A stretch of DNA of 64,000 nucleotides, taken from contig NZ_CP040443.1 of the NCBI RefSeq assembly GCF_005843885.1, positions 1,240,001-1,304,000 of the forward strand, given 5' to 3'. Position 1 is the first letter of the stretch, and every line of letters starts with the position of its first letter. Of the stretch, positions 62,667 to 64,000 are shown in pieces. Below the pieces are notes generated by a model, which saw nothing but the letters and a program-made list of their open reading frames with translations, did no database searches and had not been told where the DNA came from. Source of the DNA: Escherichia sp. E4742. Lineage in GTDB: Bacteria; Pseudomonadota; Gammaproteobacteria; Enterobacterales; Enterobacteriaceae. The translations under genes were made by a program, and so were the position numbers.

Positions 62667-64000
62667 ATGTTTGATAAATATAGAAAAACTCTGTTAGCCG
62701 GAGCTGTGGCGATAACTCTGGGTTTGTCAGCATCGGGGGCGATGGCAGCAGGTTTTAAACCTGCGCCACCCGCCGGGCAACTCGGCGCAGTCATCGTTGA
62801 TCCCTACGGTAATGCGCCTTTGACCGCTGTGGTTAATTTAGATAGCCATGTCATTTCTGACGTCAAAGTTACTGTCCACGGGAAAGGCGAAAAAGGCGTT
62901 GAAATCAGCTATCACGTGGGTCAGGAGTCACTGAAAACTTACGATGGTGTACCTATTTTTGGTCTTTACCAGAAATTTGCTAACAAAGTGACCGTTGAGT
63001 GGAAAGAAAACGGTAAGGCCATGAAAGATGATTACGTGGTGCAGACTTCCGCCATCGTCAACAATTACATGGATAACCGCTCCATCTCCGATCTCCAGCA
63101 AACCAAAGTCGTTAAAGTCGCGCCAGGTTTTGAAGACCGCCTCTATCTGGTTAATACCCATACCTTTACTGCGCAAGGTTCCGACCTCCATTGGCATGGT
63201 GAGAAAGATAAAAATGCCGGGATACTCGATGCGGGCCCGGCAACTGGCGCACTGCCTTTTGACATCGCGCCATTCACCTTTATCGTCGATACCGAAGGTG
63301 AATACCGCTGGTGGCTGGATCAAGACACCTTCTACGATGGTCGTGACCGCGATATCAACAAACGTGGTTATCTGATGGGCATCCGCGAAACGCCACGCGG
63401 CACCTTTACCGCAGTACAAGGTCAGCACTGGTACGAGTTCGACATGATGGGTCAGGTGCTGGAAGATCATAAACTACCGCGCGGATTCGCTGACGCCACT
63501 CATGAATCCATTGAGACGCCAAATGGCACGGTACTGTTGCGCGTAGGTAAGAGCAACTACCGCCGCGATGACGGCGTACACGTCACCACCATTCGTGACC
63601 ATATCCTCGAAGTCGATAAATCTGGCCGCGTTGTCGATGTATGGGATCTGACGAAGATCCTCGATCCGAAACGTGATGCTCTGCTCGGAGCACTGGATGC
63701 AGGCGCAGTTTGCGTTAACGTTGACCTTGCTCACGCCGGACAGCAGGCGAAACTGGAGCCAGACACACCGTTTGGCGACGCGCTGGGTGTAGGACCAGGG
63801 CGTAACTGGGCACACGTCAACTCCATCGCCTATGACGCAAAAGACGACTCAATCATCCTCTCTTCTCGTCACCAGGGCGTTGTGAAAATTGGTCGTGATA
63901 AACAAGTGAAATGGATACTTGCGCCGTCTAAAGGCTGGGAAAAACCGCTGGCCAGCAAGCTGCTGAAACCGGTTGATGCTAACGGTAAACCTATTACGTG
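62667..64000 (+). CDS. assT: Aryl-sulfate sulfotransferase AssT (partial, runs off the window)
   Basis: The first 444 residues are visible of a protein that is usually about 598 aa; the gene continues beyond the window. AssT moves a sulfuryl group from one phenolic sulfate to another phenol in the periplasm, without PAPS. The signal peptide (residues 1-27, GAMA) is followed by AGFKPAPPAG, then the six-bladed beta-propeller. Active-site positions His252 (ATHESI), His356 (WAHVNS) and Arg374 (SSRHQG) in mature numbering are present; the sulfated His436 is outside the window. The partners dsbL and dsbI normally follow. Found in uropathogenic E. coli. Confidence 0.88.
   Translation, partial: MFDKYRKTLLAGAVAITLGLSASGAMAAGFKPAPPAGQLGAVIVDPYGNAPLTAVVNLDSHVISDVKVTVHGKGEKGVEISYHVGQESLKTYDGVPIFGLYQKFANKVTVEWKENGKAMKDDYVVQTSAIVNNYMDNRSISDLQQTKVVKVAPGFEDRLYLVNTHTFTAQGSDLHWHGEKDKNAGILDAGPATGALPFDIAPFTFIVDTEGEYRWWLDQDTFYDGRDRDINKRGYLMGIRETPRGTFTAVQGQHWYEFDMMGQVLEDHKLPRGFADATHESIETPNGTVLLRVGKSNYRRDDGVHVTTIRDHILEVDKSGRVVDVWDLTKILDPKRDALLGALDAGAVCVNVDLAHAGQQAKLEPDTPFGDALGVGPGRNWAHVNSIAYDAKDDSIILSSRHQGVVKIGRDKQVKWILAPSKGWEKPLASKLLKPVDANGKPIT

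Overview
The window looks like chromosome of Escherichia coli or a very close Escherichia relative. Gene content and order follow the conserved pitB-gss-yghU-hyb-yghZ-exbBD-metC-yqhD-ygiQ-parC-qseBC-parE-tolC-ygiC backbone, protein lengths match known E. coli products, and REP/BIME repeats are present. It is not K-12-like: an intact accessory lipid-type cluster sits at the left end, mqsRA is missing between ygiS and ygiV, a fit-type iron-siderophore operon lies between ygiN and parE, and assT (aryl-sulfate sulfotransferase) follows ygiC. That combination is what I associate with extraintestinal/B2-like E. coli. All statements about K-12 or other strains are from memory, not from a search.

Region 1 (1-8.6 kb) is the most unusual part. 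The end of an upstream ORF, possibly a carrier protein, runs into an alpha-oxoamine synthase (serine palmitoyltransferase/BioF-like). Convergent to it is a tight seven-gene minus-strand operon: YghS and YghR (P-loop kinases), YghQ (polytopic flippase-like), an unrecognised 274-aa protein, a secreted YtfJ-like protein, and LptF-like and LptG-like permeases. A third kinase, YghT, is divergent. Together they suggest synthesis, modification and envelope export of a sphingoid-type or other unusual lipid; this is an inference.

Region 2 (8.6-24.8 kb): phosphate transporter pitB, bifunctional gss, yghU, the complete hydrogenase-2 operon hybOABCDEFG, then yghW, an intact yghX, yghZ, yqhA, yghA and a 119-bp-period BIME array. 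Region 3 (24.8-33.2 kb): exbBD (Fur), metC (MetJ), yghB, the aldehyde-stress trio yqhC/yqhD/dkgA, yqhG with a small coupled upstream ORF, and two tandem Lpp-like lipoproteins. Region 4 (33.2-46.8 kb): ygiQ, ftsP, plsC, parC, ygiS, ygiV, ygiW, qseBC, ygiZ, mdaB and ygiN.

Region 5 (46.8-54.1 kb) is the iron-uptake insert: fitA receptor divergent from fitBCDER, with a Fur-like box between them and an unusual RpiR/SIS-type regulator. exbBD in the same window encodes parts of the energy system such receptors need. Region 6 (54.1-64 kb): parE, yqiA, cpdA, yqiB, nudF, then tolC with a marbox, ygiB and ygiC, an AT-rich spacer and the first 444 codons of assT, which runs off the window.
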